Below, in pieces: positions 1 to 7,617 of a stretch of DNA of 13,091 nucleotides (position 1 is its first letter; each line of letters begins with the position of its first letter). The DNA comes from Candidatus Segetimicrobium genomatis (GTDB taxonomy: Bacteria > Sysuimicrobiota > Sysuimicrobiia > Sysuimicrobiales > Segetimicrobiaceae), in assembly GCA_005883865.1 (NCBI GenBank), contig VBAO01000076.1, forward strand, positions 3,997-17,087. Reading direction: 5' to 3'. Under the pieces are notes generated by a model, which saw only the letters and a list, made by a program, of their open reading frames with translations, did not search any database and was not told the origin of the DNA. The translations under genes were made by a program, and so were the position numbers.

Positions 1-351
1 AACGTCCAGTCTGACGAGAAGCAGCCCTTCTGTACGGAGGTGTTCCGAACGGACGACTTGGTCCAGCGGGCGTGGGATGGGGAGATCATTTGCGTGGAGA
101 CGGACGCACCGGCAGCCACCGTGTGGCGTTTCGCGCATCATCGCAGTCGCGTCGTCTCGTTCGGGGATCAACCCAAGGCCAATGTCTCTCAAGATGGACG
201 ATACGTCCTCTTCACGTCGAGCTGGGCGCAGACGCTCGGCCTCCAGCCGGTCGCCGATGGCGGTGGCCCGCGGGATGACGCGTTCATCGTTCAGCTGGCG
301 CCGGCACCCACCACGCCACCGGGAGCTCCCACGAGTCTTTCGGTCCGTTGA
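1..351 (+). CDS. C-terminal fragment of a beta-propeller-like protein (partial at 5' end)
   Basis: The reading frame is open from the first base of the window and ends at a TGA at 349-351, so only the last 116 residues are visible. The stretch VSQDGRYVLFTSSW followed by DDAFIVQL resembles the last blade of a TolB/PD40-like propeller repeat (the S-x-D-G-R-y-v-l-F-t-S pattern). The tail TTPPGAPTSLSVR reads like the linker and first strand of a fibronectin type III domain, but the protein stops there. Proteins with this tail are usually large, exported and of unknown substrate. The signal peptide, if any, lies outside the window. The gene converges on the glycosyltransferase gene at 516. The propeller assignment rests on one or two repeat motifs and is tentative; that the frame is coding is fairly secure. 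Confidence 0.6.
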   Translation, partial: NVQSDEKQPFCTEVFRTDDLVQRAWDGEIICVETDAPAATVWRFAHHRSRVVSFGDQPKANVSQDGRYVLFTSSWAQTLGLQPVADGGGPRDDAFIVQLAPAPTTPPGAPTSLSVR

Positions 352-437
352 GCTCGGATAGGCGGAGACGGCTCATGGTTCCGCTGAGGCGCGAATAGTC
401 AACGGGTCGACTGCGCCTCCCGCCGCCATCGGGGGCC

Positions 438-478
438 GCGGGGGTGCGCCGTCACTGGCTCGGTCGCTCGCACCCCGC
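438..478. terminator. inverted repeat between convergent genes, possible bidirectional terminator
   Basis: GGGGTGCG at 441-448 pairs perfectly with CGCACCCC at 469-476. With one bulged G the stem extends to GCGGGG(G)TGCG against CGCACCCCGC. The loop is about 20 nt. The repeat lies between the ends of two convergent genes (351 and 516), where a bidirectional terminator is expected. No run of T follows on either strand, so it is not a textbook intrinsic terminator. Nothing else was recognised between 352 and 515. Confidence 0.3.
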
Positions 479-515
479 TTGCGATACGTCCGTGGAAGCC
501 AGTCTGGAACGGCCG

Positions 516-1853
516 TCAGCGGGCTCGGGCGTCCTGATACACGAACCGTTCGAGTTCGACACCGTGCACGTCTCGCAGCCGATCCAGGGCGGGCTTCATG
601 TCGCGCTCGTCAGACTCCGTCGCGTAGGAGGGAACGTACCGCCAGCACATCGGCGTGATGTCTCGGGTCCACGGCCTTCCGCTGTCGAGGCAGTAGTCGC
701 GCAAGAGCGCGTTCAGCCGTTCCGAGGAGTGGACACAGGTGACGTGGTCGAGGGCCCACTGCCGCGGCCGGAACGATTCGCTCCGCTCCAGGAACGCGCT
801 CAGTTGGCGGCCGATCCCGTGCTCGGTGAGCAGAACCCCCGTGTGCTCGTTGATGTAGGCCCTGGAGCCGACGTGCGCGTCCCGCACCATCGCGACCGGC
901 GTGTCGGCGAAGAACGACTCGGTCACCGCCACGCAAGAGCCCTCCCGTCGGCTCAGAATGACGGAGACCCGGGCGTTGCACTGATAGGCAGTGACGACCT
1001 CGATGCTCGCATTGGTCAGGATCTCAAGGTCCTGCGGAACGCCGACCGCCCTGGCCTCCTCGCGGAGTTCCGCTTCGCCGCGGCCCGGGGCCTTGATGCC
1101 GATCAGGACGACACGCAAGTCCCGCCTCATCCGTCGGAGGGCCCGGAACAGAAGCCAGTGCCGCTTGAAGGGCAAGAAATTCGCGACCATGAGGATGTCG
1201 ATTTCCCGGCCCGCGTGCGGCTTGGGGGCGTAGAGGTCGGGGTTGATCCAGTCGCAGGCCATGATCGGCACCGGCCTGACGACGGGACGGAGCACGTCGT
1301 AGTCCACCACGTCCGCGGGGTTGGAGACGCCGATGAAGAGAGGATCGTCCGTGAGCCCCGCGAAGCCGGCCAGAACGGCGTAATCCGTCGGGGACCACGA
1401 CGAGGCGCCGACCAGCAGGTACTCGGCGAGTACCCGCCGCACGTCGTAGTGCACGAGGAGGCGCGCCCAGTTATCCTCCACCGAGGAGTAGAGGACACCC
1501 TTTTCGCCGTCAGGTCCTGGCTCTTTGAGCAAGAGGCTCGTGGTCAGCGTGGCCTTGTCGCGGCCCCGCTGCTGATGGACCCGCGCGATTCGTCCCGTGC
1601 GGAGTACCGCGGCGCGCTCGGCGGCGAGCCACGGGCGCAACTCGCTGGCCAACCGGCGGCGGCGCCACGGGACTGAAACACGGCGGCACGCCACGAGGAG
1701 CGCGTAGAGCCGACGATCGATGCCTCCGAGCCCGAGTCGATAGCGGACGATGAGGAGGGCGCCCACCAGTTCCGAGAGCCACCGGCTCTGCCCCAGTCTT
1801 TCCTGGAGCCCGGCGCGTACCCCTCGGCCCATCCGGCGCAACGTCGCACTCAT
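516..1853 (-). CDS. GT4-like glycosyltransferase (family 1, GT-B fold)
   Basis: A 445-residue protein, last gene of the NRPS operon. The C-terminal half looks like a GT-B nucleotide-sugar binding domain: ILMVANFLPFKRH at about 219-231 is the usual start of that domain. REGSCVAVTESFF at 303-315 holds the E-x7-E pattern (E304, E312) that contacts the donor in GT4 enzymes. The expected role is transfer of a sugar from an activated donor, on the cytoplasmic side. Donor and acceptor cannot be read. The N-terminal 110 residues are Arg-rich (VPWRRRRLASELR at 61-73) and could help membrane association. The ATG at 1853 was chosen because the same frame stays open to 2432 only by running antiphase through the PPTase gene. 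The gap to the PPTase stop is 28 nt. In context it may glycosylate the peptide product or belong to a neighbouring polysaccharide pathway. Confidence 0.8.
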   Translation of the reverse strand: MSATLRRMGRGVRAGLQERLGQSRWLSELVGALLIVRYRLGLGGIDRRLYALLVACRRVSVPWRRRRLASELRPWLAAERAAVLRTGRIARVHQQRGRDKATLTTSLLLKEPGPDGEKGVLYSSVEDNWARLLVHYDVRRVLAEYLLVGASSWSPTDYAVLAGFAGLTDDPLFIGVSNPADVVDYDVLRPVVRPVPIMACDWINPDLYAPKPHAGREIDILMVANFLPFKRHWLLFRALRRMRRDLRVVLIGIKAPGRGEAELREEARAVGVPQDLEILTNASIEVVTAYQCNARVSVILSRREGSCVAVTESFFADTPVAMVRDAHVGSRAYINEHTGVLLTEHGIGRQLSAFLERSESFRPRQWALDHVTCVHSSERLNALLRDYCLDSGRPWTRDITPMCWRYVPSYATESDERDMKPALDRLRDVHGVELERFVYQDARAR

Positions 1854-1881
1854 TCTCACGGCTTGGCGCGCCCCGATACCG

Positions 1882-2637
1882 TCAGTCAGTCCAGTGCCAG
1901 CCCTTGAGCGTCCCGGCCGGTTCTTCGACGGCAAGAGCCGCGGCGTAGCCTCGAGCGGGAGCCAATGCGTGGAGAGACCACCGACAGACCTCCTCAGCAT
2001 CGCCCACCGTGCGTAGCAGGGCCGCCGGCTCGCCGGGTGCCAGCGACACGTCGAACGAATCGAGCCGTAGCGCGAGGCCCTCGCCCCTGGCCTTGACGTA
2101 GGCTTCCTTCCTGGTCCAACAGGCGAAGAAGGCTTCGACCTGTTCACCCGCCGGAAGGGCACGCAGCGCCGCAACCTCCCGAGCCGAAAAGAAGTGCTCG
2201 GGAATGCGCTCCTGAGCGATTGCCGGCTGGATCTGCTCGAGATCGACACCGACCTCCCGGCCGCGCGTGATCGCGTACAGGACGAGGCCGTCGGAGCGCG
2301 AGACATTGAACCGGAGTTGCGTGTCACGGTACGGGGCCGCCAGTGCGGGCTTGCCGCGGCCGCCGTAGTTGAATTGCAGCCGACTCGAATCCGTTGCCAG
2401 GTAGCGCCCGAGGATGGCCCGGAGCCGCCCACGACGGATAATGAAGCGGTCGCGGTCTCGCCGAAAGGAGAATCGCTCCGCCGTGACCTGTTCGCTCAGG
2501 CTCAGGGTTTGGCGCCAATCCTCGAGCCCTACGCGGGTGGCGTCCGACGCCGCGCGCCAGACGTGGACCTCCCCCTCCCCGAGGGTCAGATCTCGTGGCG
2601 GCGGGCACCATTCTAGGTGCGGCATCACGGTCGTCAC
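1882..2637 (-). CDS. Sfp-type 4'-phosphopantetheinyl transferase
   Basis: A 251-residue protein, the normal size for Sfp-type enzymes, which transfer the phosphopantetheine arm from CoA to the conserved Ser of carrier domains. Counting from the GTG start, GVDLE is at 130-134, with the Mg-binding acids D132 and E134. WTRKEAYVKA at 174-183 supplies the W-x-x-K-E-A signature. The segment that is usually N-[ILV]-S-H-[ST] reads FNVSRSDG, so Arg replaces the common His. The likely targets are the two NRPS carrier domains of the same operon. GTG at 2637 was preferred because GAGG stands 6 nt upstream. An ATG at 2625, four codons downstream, is the alternative. The gap to the upstream hydrolase stop is 17 nt. 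Confidence in the family is high; the precise start is uncertain. Confidence 0.92.
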   Translation of the reverse strand: MTTVMPHLEWCPPPRDLTLGEGEVHVWRAASDATRVGLEDWRQTLSLSEQVTAERFSFRRDRDRFIIRRGRLRAILGRYLATDSSRLQFNYGGRGKPALAAPYRDTQLRFNVSRSDGLVLYAITRGREVGVDLEQIQPAIAQERIPEHFFSAREVAALRALPAGEQVEAFFACWTRKEAYVKARGEGLALRLDSFDVSLAPGEPAALLRTVGDAEEVCRWSLHALAPARGYAAALAVEEPAGTLKGWHWTD

Positions 2638-2643
2638 GTCGTT

Positions 2644-2647
2644 CCTC
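2644..2647 (-). promoter_or_regulatory. ribosome binding site deciding the PPTase start
   Basis: GAGG on the minus strand is separated by 6 nt from a GTG at 2637-2635, a good spacing. Measured to the ATG at 2625 the distance would be 18 nt, too far. This favours the GTG start. Confidence 0.5.
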
Positions 2648-2654
2648 GCGCGCT

Positions 2655-3578
2655 TCAGGTCGCCTCTCGCACCACTTCGAGGTCGCGGGCTGTCACACTC
2701 TGCGCCCACTCGCGCACGAGCCCTAGAAGACGTCCCTGATCGCGCAGAAACGTAAACGTGTGGGTTGAGCGGGGAATGACGTGAAGGTCCATCTTCCCGC
2801 CGGAGCAGAGGTGCCGAAGCTCCTCGCCGTAGACCTCGCGAAAGTAGTCCAGCCCCGCATCGCCTTTTGAAAAGACGAGGAGCAGCCGAACGCCGCGCTC
2901 GACCAATGAGCGGAAGTTCGCTGGATCACGATTCATTCCGGACGACGCCCGCTTCGGGCGAGCGTACCGGTGTCTGAGCTGGAAGACCAGCGCCCTGACG
3001 ATGGCGGCATAGTTCGCCTCTCCCCGAACGGCTCGCAACCAGCTCTTGGGATTGCGCAGCGCGGTCTGCCAATAGTAGCGCGAGATCTTGCGGTCCACCG
3101 CAAAAGCATTCAATTCATTTGCGGCATCCTGCTGGTCTCCCTGGGGATTGATGAGGACCGCGCCCACGACGCGCGGGTCGTACCACGCCGTCTTGAGCGA
3201 CATATCTGCCCCAGAGCAGAGGCCAAGGAGGACAAACCGATCCATCCCTCTCGCGGAGCCGAGATGGTTCATCGCATCTTGCGCCTCGCTGACGGCACTC
3301 CGTTCGAAGGGCAGATTATCGGGGCGAACCCTGCTGTCGCCAATACCGGAAAAGTCGAAGCGAAGCACGACAAACCCCAGCTCGGCCAGGCTGCGTGCGA
3401 TCTTCACGTAGAGACGCTGAGGGCCGACGCGATGGACGATCCCTGCGTTCAGCAGGATCATACCGGGAAGGTTGGTGTTTTTGATCGATTCGGGAGGATC
3501 GGTGAGGATTCCCACCAAGGACCTCGTCTGGCCAAAGAGGACCGCCTCTTCTCTCACGGCTGCACCCGTGCGATCCAT
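2655..3578 (-). CDS. alpha/beta-hydrolase with Cys nucleophile elbow (exosortase-A-associated hydrolase 1-like)
   Basis: A 307-residue alpha/beta-hydrolase fold protein. LRFDFSGIGDS at 72-82 is the conserved strand-loop before the nucleophile. The nucleophile elbow reads G119-L-C-S-G123, with Cys121 where serine hydrolases carry Ser. Asp240 or Asp244 (in SKGDAGLD) and His273 (in STHTF) could complete a Cys-His-Asp triad. From memory, the opening EEAVLFG...LVGILTDP and the GLC elbow recall the TIGR03100 group, 'exosortase A system-associated hydrolase 1'. It could release or transfer the carrier-bound peptide as a type II thioesterase-like enzyme, but that is inference. The ATG at 3578 overlaps the upstream hydrolase by 25 nt. 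A GTG at 3557 would give a 4-bp GTGA stop-start overlap and a protein beginning at REEAVLFG. Neither start has a clear Shine-Dalgarno sequence. Confidence 0.82.
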   Translation of the reverse strand: MDRTGAAVREEAVLFGQTRSLVGILTDPPESIKNTNLPGMILLNAGIVHRVGPQRLYVKIARSLAELGFVVLRFDFSGIGDSRVRPDNLPFERSAVSEAQDAMNHLGSARGMDRFVLLGLCSGADMSLKTAWYDPRVVGAVLINPQGDQQDAANELNAFAVDRKISRYYWQTALRNPKSWLRAVRGEANYAAIVRALVFQLRHRYARPKRASSGMNRDPANFRSLVERGVRLLLVFSKGDAGLDYFREVYGEELRHLCSGGKMDLHVIPRSTHTFTFLRDQGRLLGLVREWAQSVTARDLEVVREAT

Positions 3579-4348
3579 GAGACTATCGAGTGGAGGGTCG
3601 GGGCTGGCACCAGGAGGCCCCCCTCGCGGTCCGGCAACCAGATTCTGGGGCCCGGCAGCAGCTGATACTCAAGTCGGGTCTCCATACTCTTGAGATGCTC
3701 GCTCAAGCCTCTCGCGCCACCCCCGCCGTCGCTCTCAAGCACGAGCGTGCTCTTGGCTGGCTTACGGCGGATCGCGAGGAGGTCGATTGTCTCGAGGTCC
3801 GCCAGGAGGGAATGGGCCAGGGTAAAGCCGAGTATCTCGATGGCGGTGCCGTTCGTCGTGCCGTGCTTCGGTCTGGAGAAGGAAGGCCCCAGCAGGTCCT
3901 GGTGCACTGTCGTCATCTCGCGGATGTAGACCCGCCCGTCGATCACGGGATCCCAGAGCACCAGACCCTCGACGTCGCCTCGTTCAGCTCCGGCCATCAT
4001 CGACAGCGTCCCCCCGAGGCGGAGCCCGACGAGGCACACCTTGGCGACACCAGCTCTCCGTCGTAGCTCATCGATCGCCGTCGAGATGTCGCTCAGATGC
4101 GGGGGAATCCCTTCCAGTTCATCGTCGCCGCCCGAATCGCCGCTTCCGTAGAAATCGAACAGCAATACCGGAAAGCCGACATGGCTGAGGCGAACCGCGA
4201 GCTGCCGATAGGCGCGGTGAGAGTTGATGTACTCGTACCCCAGCGGGGGGCAGAGAATGACCCCGCATTGTCGCGGAGGACCGGACCGCGGCTCGTGGTA
4301 GCAGCCAAAGAGCGGTTTGTGGGGGGGCCCGAAATAGAACGGGACCAT
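3554..4348 (-). CDS. alpha/beta-hydrolase-like protein with Arg at the nucleophile position (hydrolase 2-like)
   Basis: A 264-residue protein. LLFDFYGSGDSGG at 62-74 is the typical alpha/beta-hydrolase segment before the nucleophile elbow. The elbow itself is G108-L-R-L-G112, so Arg110 replaces the nucleophile. The usual C-terminal His is not obvious; the only nearby one is His253 in TLHSIVSW. It is probably not a classical serine hydrolase. From memory, the G-L-R-x-G elbow is shared with TIGR03101, 'exosortase A system-associated hydrolase 2', whose members occur beside hydrolase 1, as here. It may bind rather than cleave an acyl or peptidyl group, or act as partner of the downstream Cys hydrolase. 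The ATG at 4348 follows the NRPS stop by 7 nt. An in-frame TGA lies just upstream, so no earlier start exists. GAGG is only 1 nt from the ATG, suggesting coupled reinitiation. Confidence 0.82.
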   Translation of the reverse strand: MVPFYFGPPHKPLFGCYHEPRSGPPRQCGVILCPPLGYEYINSHRAYRQLAVRLSHVGFPVLLFDFYGSGDSGGDDELEGIPPHLSDISTAIDELRRRAGVAKVCLVGLRLGGTLSMMAGAERGDVEGLVLWDPVIDGRVYIREMTTVHQDLLGPSFSRPKHGTTNGTAIEILGFTLAHSLLADLETIDLLAIRRKPAKSTLVLESDGGGGARGLSEHLKSMETRLEYQLLPGPRIWLPDREGGLLVPAPTLHSIVSWIARVQP

Positions 4349-4355
4349 TCCTCAG

Positions 4356-7300
4356 TCAGACATTTCCGTGACGTGATGGCTCGAGAGCGTGCAACCGTTC
4401 GTCGCACGCTGCGGCGAGCTGACCGAGAGTCTGGAACATGAGCTCTCGCGGATTGCTGCGAAGGCCCAATTTCTCCTCGAGTTCGGCGATGACCTGCATG
4501 GCTAAGAGTGAATGGCCGCCGAGGTCAAAGAAGTTGTCATACACACTGACCTGTTCGACCCCGAGTACTCGTGTCCAGATGCCCGCCACGATCTCTTCGA
4601 CGGGGGTCCGAGGGGCCACGCACGACTCCGACTCGGGCCTCACGAGCTCGGGGACGGGAAGGGCGCGACGGTCCACCTTGCCGTTGGGGCTCAGCGGCAA
4701 CGCATCCAGCCCCACCAGGGTCGGAATCATGTAGTGAGGGAGAGTGTCCCTCAAAAAGCGGTACAGTTCGGGGAGTGGCGGCGGCGACTTCTCCGCCGCG
4801 ACGACGTAGCCGACGAGGCGCCGCTCGCCCGGGGCGTCCTCGCGGGCGAGGACGACGACATCGCGGACGTCGGGATGCGACGCCAGCACGGCCTCTATCT
4901 CCGCGAGCTCGATCCTGAAGCCCCTGATCTTCACCTGGTCGTCCAGCCGCCCCAGGAATTCAAGGGTGCCGTCCGGCCGATGACGAGCGCGGTCGCCGGT
5001 CTTGTAGAGGCGCGCGCCGGGGGTCTCGCTGAACGGGTTCGGAATGAACTTGTCCGCGGTGAGGTCGGGCCGGTTCAGATACCCGCGCGCCACGCCGTCG
5101 CCTCCGATGTGCAATTCGCCCGCTACCCCGACCGGTAGCGGTTGCAAATGCTTGTCGAGCACATACACCTCGGTGTTCGCGACGGGGTGGCCGAGGGGGA
5201 CTGGCCCATCCGCCGCGGAGACCTGATACACGGTCGACCAGACCGTTGTTTCTGAGGGGCCATACATGTTCCACACCGACCGGCCTCTCTTCACCAACTC
5301 ATTGGCCAACTCGCGCGGCAGGGATTCCCCACCACACAGGATCGTCAGATGATCGGTCCCTTCCCACCCCGCATTGATGAGCAAGCGCCAGGTGGCGGGA
5401 GTGGCCTGCATGACCGTGGCTCCGGACGTCGCCAGCGCTTGTCGTAATTGCCGTCCGTCGGCGGCGGTGTCACGGCTCGCCAAGACGACGCGGGCGCCGA
5501 CCATGAGGGGCAGAAAGAGTTCCAACGCCGCGATGTCAAACGACGTCGTCGTCACCGCGAGCAGTACGTCGTTCGCCGTCAATCCCGGTTCCGCCTGCAT
5601 GGAGGCCAGGAAGTTGACGAGTGACCGATGCGTAATCTCTACGCCTTTCGGCCGCCCCGTTGATCCGGACGTGTAAATCGCGTAGGCTACCGTGCTCGGC
5701 TCGGCCCTGCTGCGGTCATTCGTCGAGCGCTCGTGTGAGTCGGCGCGCAGGCTCGAATCCAGGCACACCACCTGCGTGTCGAACTCAGAGAGCTGGCCGC
5801 GGAGGTGCGCCTGGGTAAGCAAGACCTTGAGCCCGGAATCCCGCACCATGAAGGCCAAGCGTTCCTTGGGGTACTCCGGGTCGAGCGGGACATAACCGCC
5901 ACCGGCCTTCAGGATTCCCAAGAGCCCCTCGACGGTCTCCAGGGATCGCTCCACACAAATCCCGACCAGGACCTCCGGCCCCACCCCGAGGCCGCGAAGC
6001 TGATGGGCCACCCGGTTGGCGCGCGCATTCAGTTCTCGGAACGTCAGCTGCTGGCCTTCAAACACCACCGCGACTGCATCCGGGGTCCGTTCGACTTGCG
6101 CCTCGAAGAGTTCATGCACGCAGGCGTGTGGGTAGGCCCTGCTCGTGTCGTTCCATTTCGATAGCTGGCGCCGCTCGGCGTCGGTTAAGAGCGCTAACTG
6201 CCCGAGGTGCTGGCCGGCATCCGCCACGACGGCCTCGAGCAGGGTCTGCCAATGCCGGCGCATCCGGACGATCGTCGGCGCGTCGAAGACGTCTGTGTTG
6301 TAGGCCAGGCGGCCGACGATACCGTCTGGCTTCTCGTCCAGTTGGAGGTATATGTCGTACTTCGTCGCCCCCGTGTCCACATCGAACTGCGTGAGTGCCC
6401 AGCCTGGATCGAGCGGTGCCAGTGGCGCCTCGAGGGAAAACAGGATCTGAAACAGCGGGCTACGGCCCGGATCCCGCTGAGGCTGCAGTTCTTTGACCAG
6501 ATGCTCGAACGGCGCCTCGTCGTGGGACAGCGCCTCCAACGTCGTCTCCCGGACGCGTCGGAGAAGCTCCCGAAACGTGGGATTGCCGGAAAGATCAGTG
6601 CGCAAGACCACGGTACTCAGGAAGAATCCGATCAGGCTCTCGAGCTCCGGGTGATTGCGACCCGCGGTGACACTGCCCACGAGAATGTCTTCCTGGCCTG
6701 AATAGCGATAGAGCAACGTCTTGAACGCCGCCAGCAGGGTCATGTACAGGGTCACGCCTTCCCGCTGGCTCAGTGCCTTGAGCGCGTCGGTCAGGCCCTT
6801 GGACAGCGCGACCGGTTCCGTTGCGCCCCGGAAGGACTGGACGGCCGGTCGCGGACGGTCCGTCGGCAGCTCGAGCACGGGCAGGTCGCCGGCAAGCTGC
6901 TTCTTCCAGTACGCCATGAGCTTCGAGAGTCTCTCGCCCTGCAGCTGCTCGCGCTGCCACTGGGCATAGTCGGCATACTGGATGGTCATCTCTGAGAGCG
7001 GCGATGGCTTGCCGGTACTGAAGGCGTCGTGGAGGGCAGCCAGCTCGGGAAGGAACACGCGATATATCGACACGCCATCGAAAATGAGATGGTGCAGGGT
7101 CACGAACAACCGGTGTTCGTCATCGCCCAGCCTGACAAGTCTGGCTCTCAGCAGTGGCCCCCGAGCGAGATCGAAGGGTTGCCGCAGGTCCTCCGTCGCC
7201 AGGCGCAGGGCCTCCGGCTCCCGCTCGGCCTCCGGAAGTCCTCGCAGGTCCGCCACCGGGAGCCTGACCGTTGGGGGCGGATTGACAACCTGGACCATGC

Positions 7301-7616
7301 GCCCGTCCACGGTCGTGAAGGTCGTTCGCCATGCTTCATGGCGCCGGACGATCTCGTTGAAGCCGCGCTCGAGCGCCGACGCGTCGAGCGAGCCCTTCCG
7401 GTGAACCGTGATGGCCTCGTTATACAGGGGCATCCCGGACGCTAATTGGGCATGCAACCACACTTGCTGCTGCCCAAAGGACAGGGGGATCGCCGTGCCC
7501 GGGGGCCGGCGCGGGATCGCGCTCGTCTCAGGGGAAGATCGGCCGCCGTCGCCTTGCAGGTATTGCTCGAGAAGACGGCGTTTGGCCTCTGACAGACGGG
7601 CCCTCTCTCCAGCCAT
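4356..7616 (-). CDS. NRPS module C-A-T, predicted glycine-activating
   Basis: A 1086-residue single module that condenses its amino acid with an upstream aminoacyl carrier. A short helical N-terminus (SEAKRRLLEQYLQG) precedes the condensation domain. That domain has an intact HHLIFDG at 175-181, then YADYAQWQ, IGFFLST, HDEAPFE and RDPGRSPLFQ, an LCL-like pattern. The adenylation domain spans about 480-985: YTSGSTGRPKG begins near 648, followed by NMYGPSETT, YKTGDRA and the lysine motif NGKVDRRAL. The carrier motif DNFFDLGGHSLL has its pantetheine Ser at about 1036. Pocket residues aligned by eye to GrsA give D-I-L-Q-L-G-M-V-W-K, close to known glycine codes. No thioesterase, reductase, epimerase or methyltransferase domain follows. 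The ATG is 1 nt after the P450 stop. An in-frame extension to 7766 runs through the P450 and was excluded. Confidence 0.95.
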   Translation of the reverse strand: MAGERARLSEAKRRLLEQYLQGDGGRSSPETSAIPRRPPGTAIPLSFGQQQVWLHAQLASGMPLYNEAITVHRKGSLDASALERGFNEIVRRHEAWRTTFTTVDGRMVQVVNPPPTVRLPVADLRGLPEAEREPEALRLATEDLRQPFDLARGPLLRARLVRLGDDEHRLFVTLHHLIFDGVSIYRVFLPELAALHDAFSTGKPSPLSEMTIQYADYAQWQREQLQGERLSKLMAYWKKQLAGDLPVLELPTDRPRPAVQSFRGATEPVALSKGLTDALKALSQREGVTLYMTLLAAFKTLLYRYSGQEDILVGSVTAGRNHPELESLIGFFLSTVVLRTDLSGNPTFRELLRRVRETTLEALSHDEAPFEHLVKELQPQRDPGRSPLFQILFSLEAPLAPLDPGWALTQFDVDTGATKYDIYLQLDEKPDGIVGRLAYNTDVFDAPTIVRMRRHWQTLLEAVVADAGQHLGQLALLTDAERRQLSKWNDTSRAYPHACVHELFEAQVERTPDAVAVVFEGQQLTFRELNARANRVAHQLRGLGVGPEVLVGICVERSLETVEGLLGILKAGGGYVPLDPEYPKERLAFMVRDSGLKVLLTQAHLRGQLSEFDTQVVCLDSSLRADSHERSTNDRSRAEPSTVAYAIYTSGSTGRPKGVEITHRSLVNFLASMQAEPGLTANDVLLAVTTTSFDIAALELFLPLMVGARVVLASRDTAADGRQLRQALATSGATVMQATPATWRLLINAGWEGTDHLTILCGGESLPRELANELVKRGRSVWNMYGPSETTVWSTVYQVSAADGPVPLGHPVANTEVYVLDKHLQPLPVGVAGELHIGGDGVARGYLNRPDLTADKFIPNPFSETPGARLYKTGDRARHRPDGTLEFLGRLDDQVKIRGFRIELAEIEAVLASHPDVRDVVVLAREDAPGERRLVGYVVAAEKSPPPLPELYRFLRDTLPHYMIPTLVGLDALPLSPNGKVDRRALPVPELVRPESESCVAPRTPVEEIVAGIWTRVLGVEQVSVYDNFFDLGGHSLLAMQVIAELEEKLGLRSNPRELMFQTLGQLAAACDERLHALEPSRHGNV

Positions 7617-7617
7617 A

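Noticed and set aside
444..1676. 410-codon open frame on the plus strand
   Set aside because: It lies entirely antisense to the glycosyltransferase gene and has no recognisable motif. Long antisense frames are expected where codon third positions are mostly G or C.
1854..2432. N-terminal extension of the glycosyltransferase frame
   Set aside because: The extra 193 codons run through the PPTase gene in another frame and read as low-complexity Arg/Ser-rich sequence.
2970..3665. 231-codon open frame on the plus strand
   Set aside because: It is antisense to the Cys hydrolase gene and crosses into the next hydrolase; no protein features.
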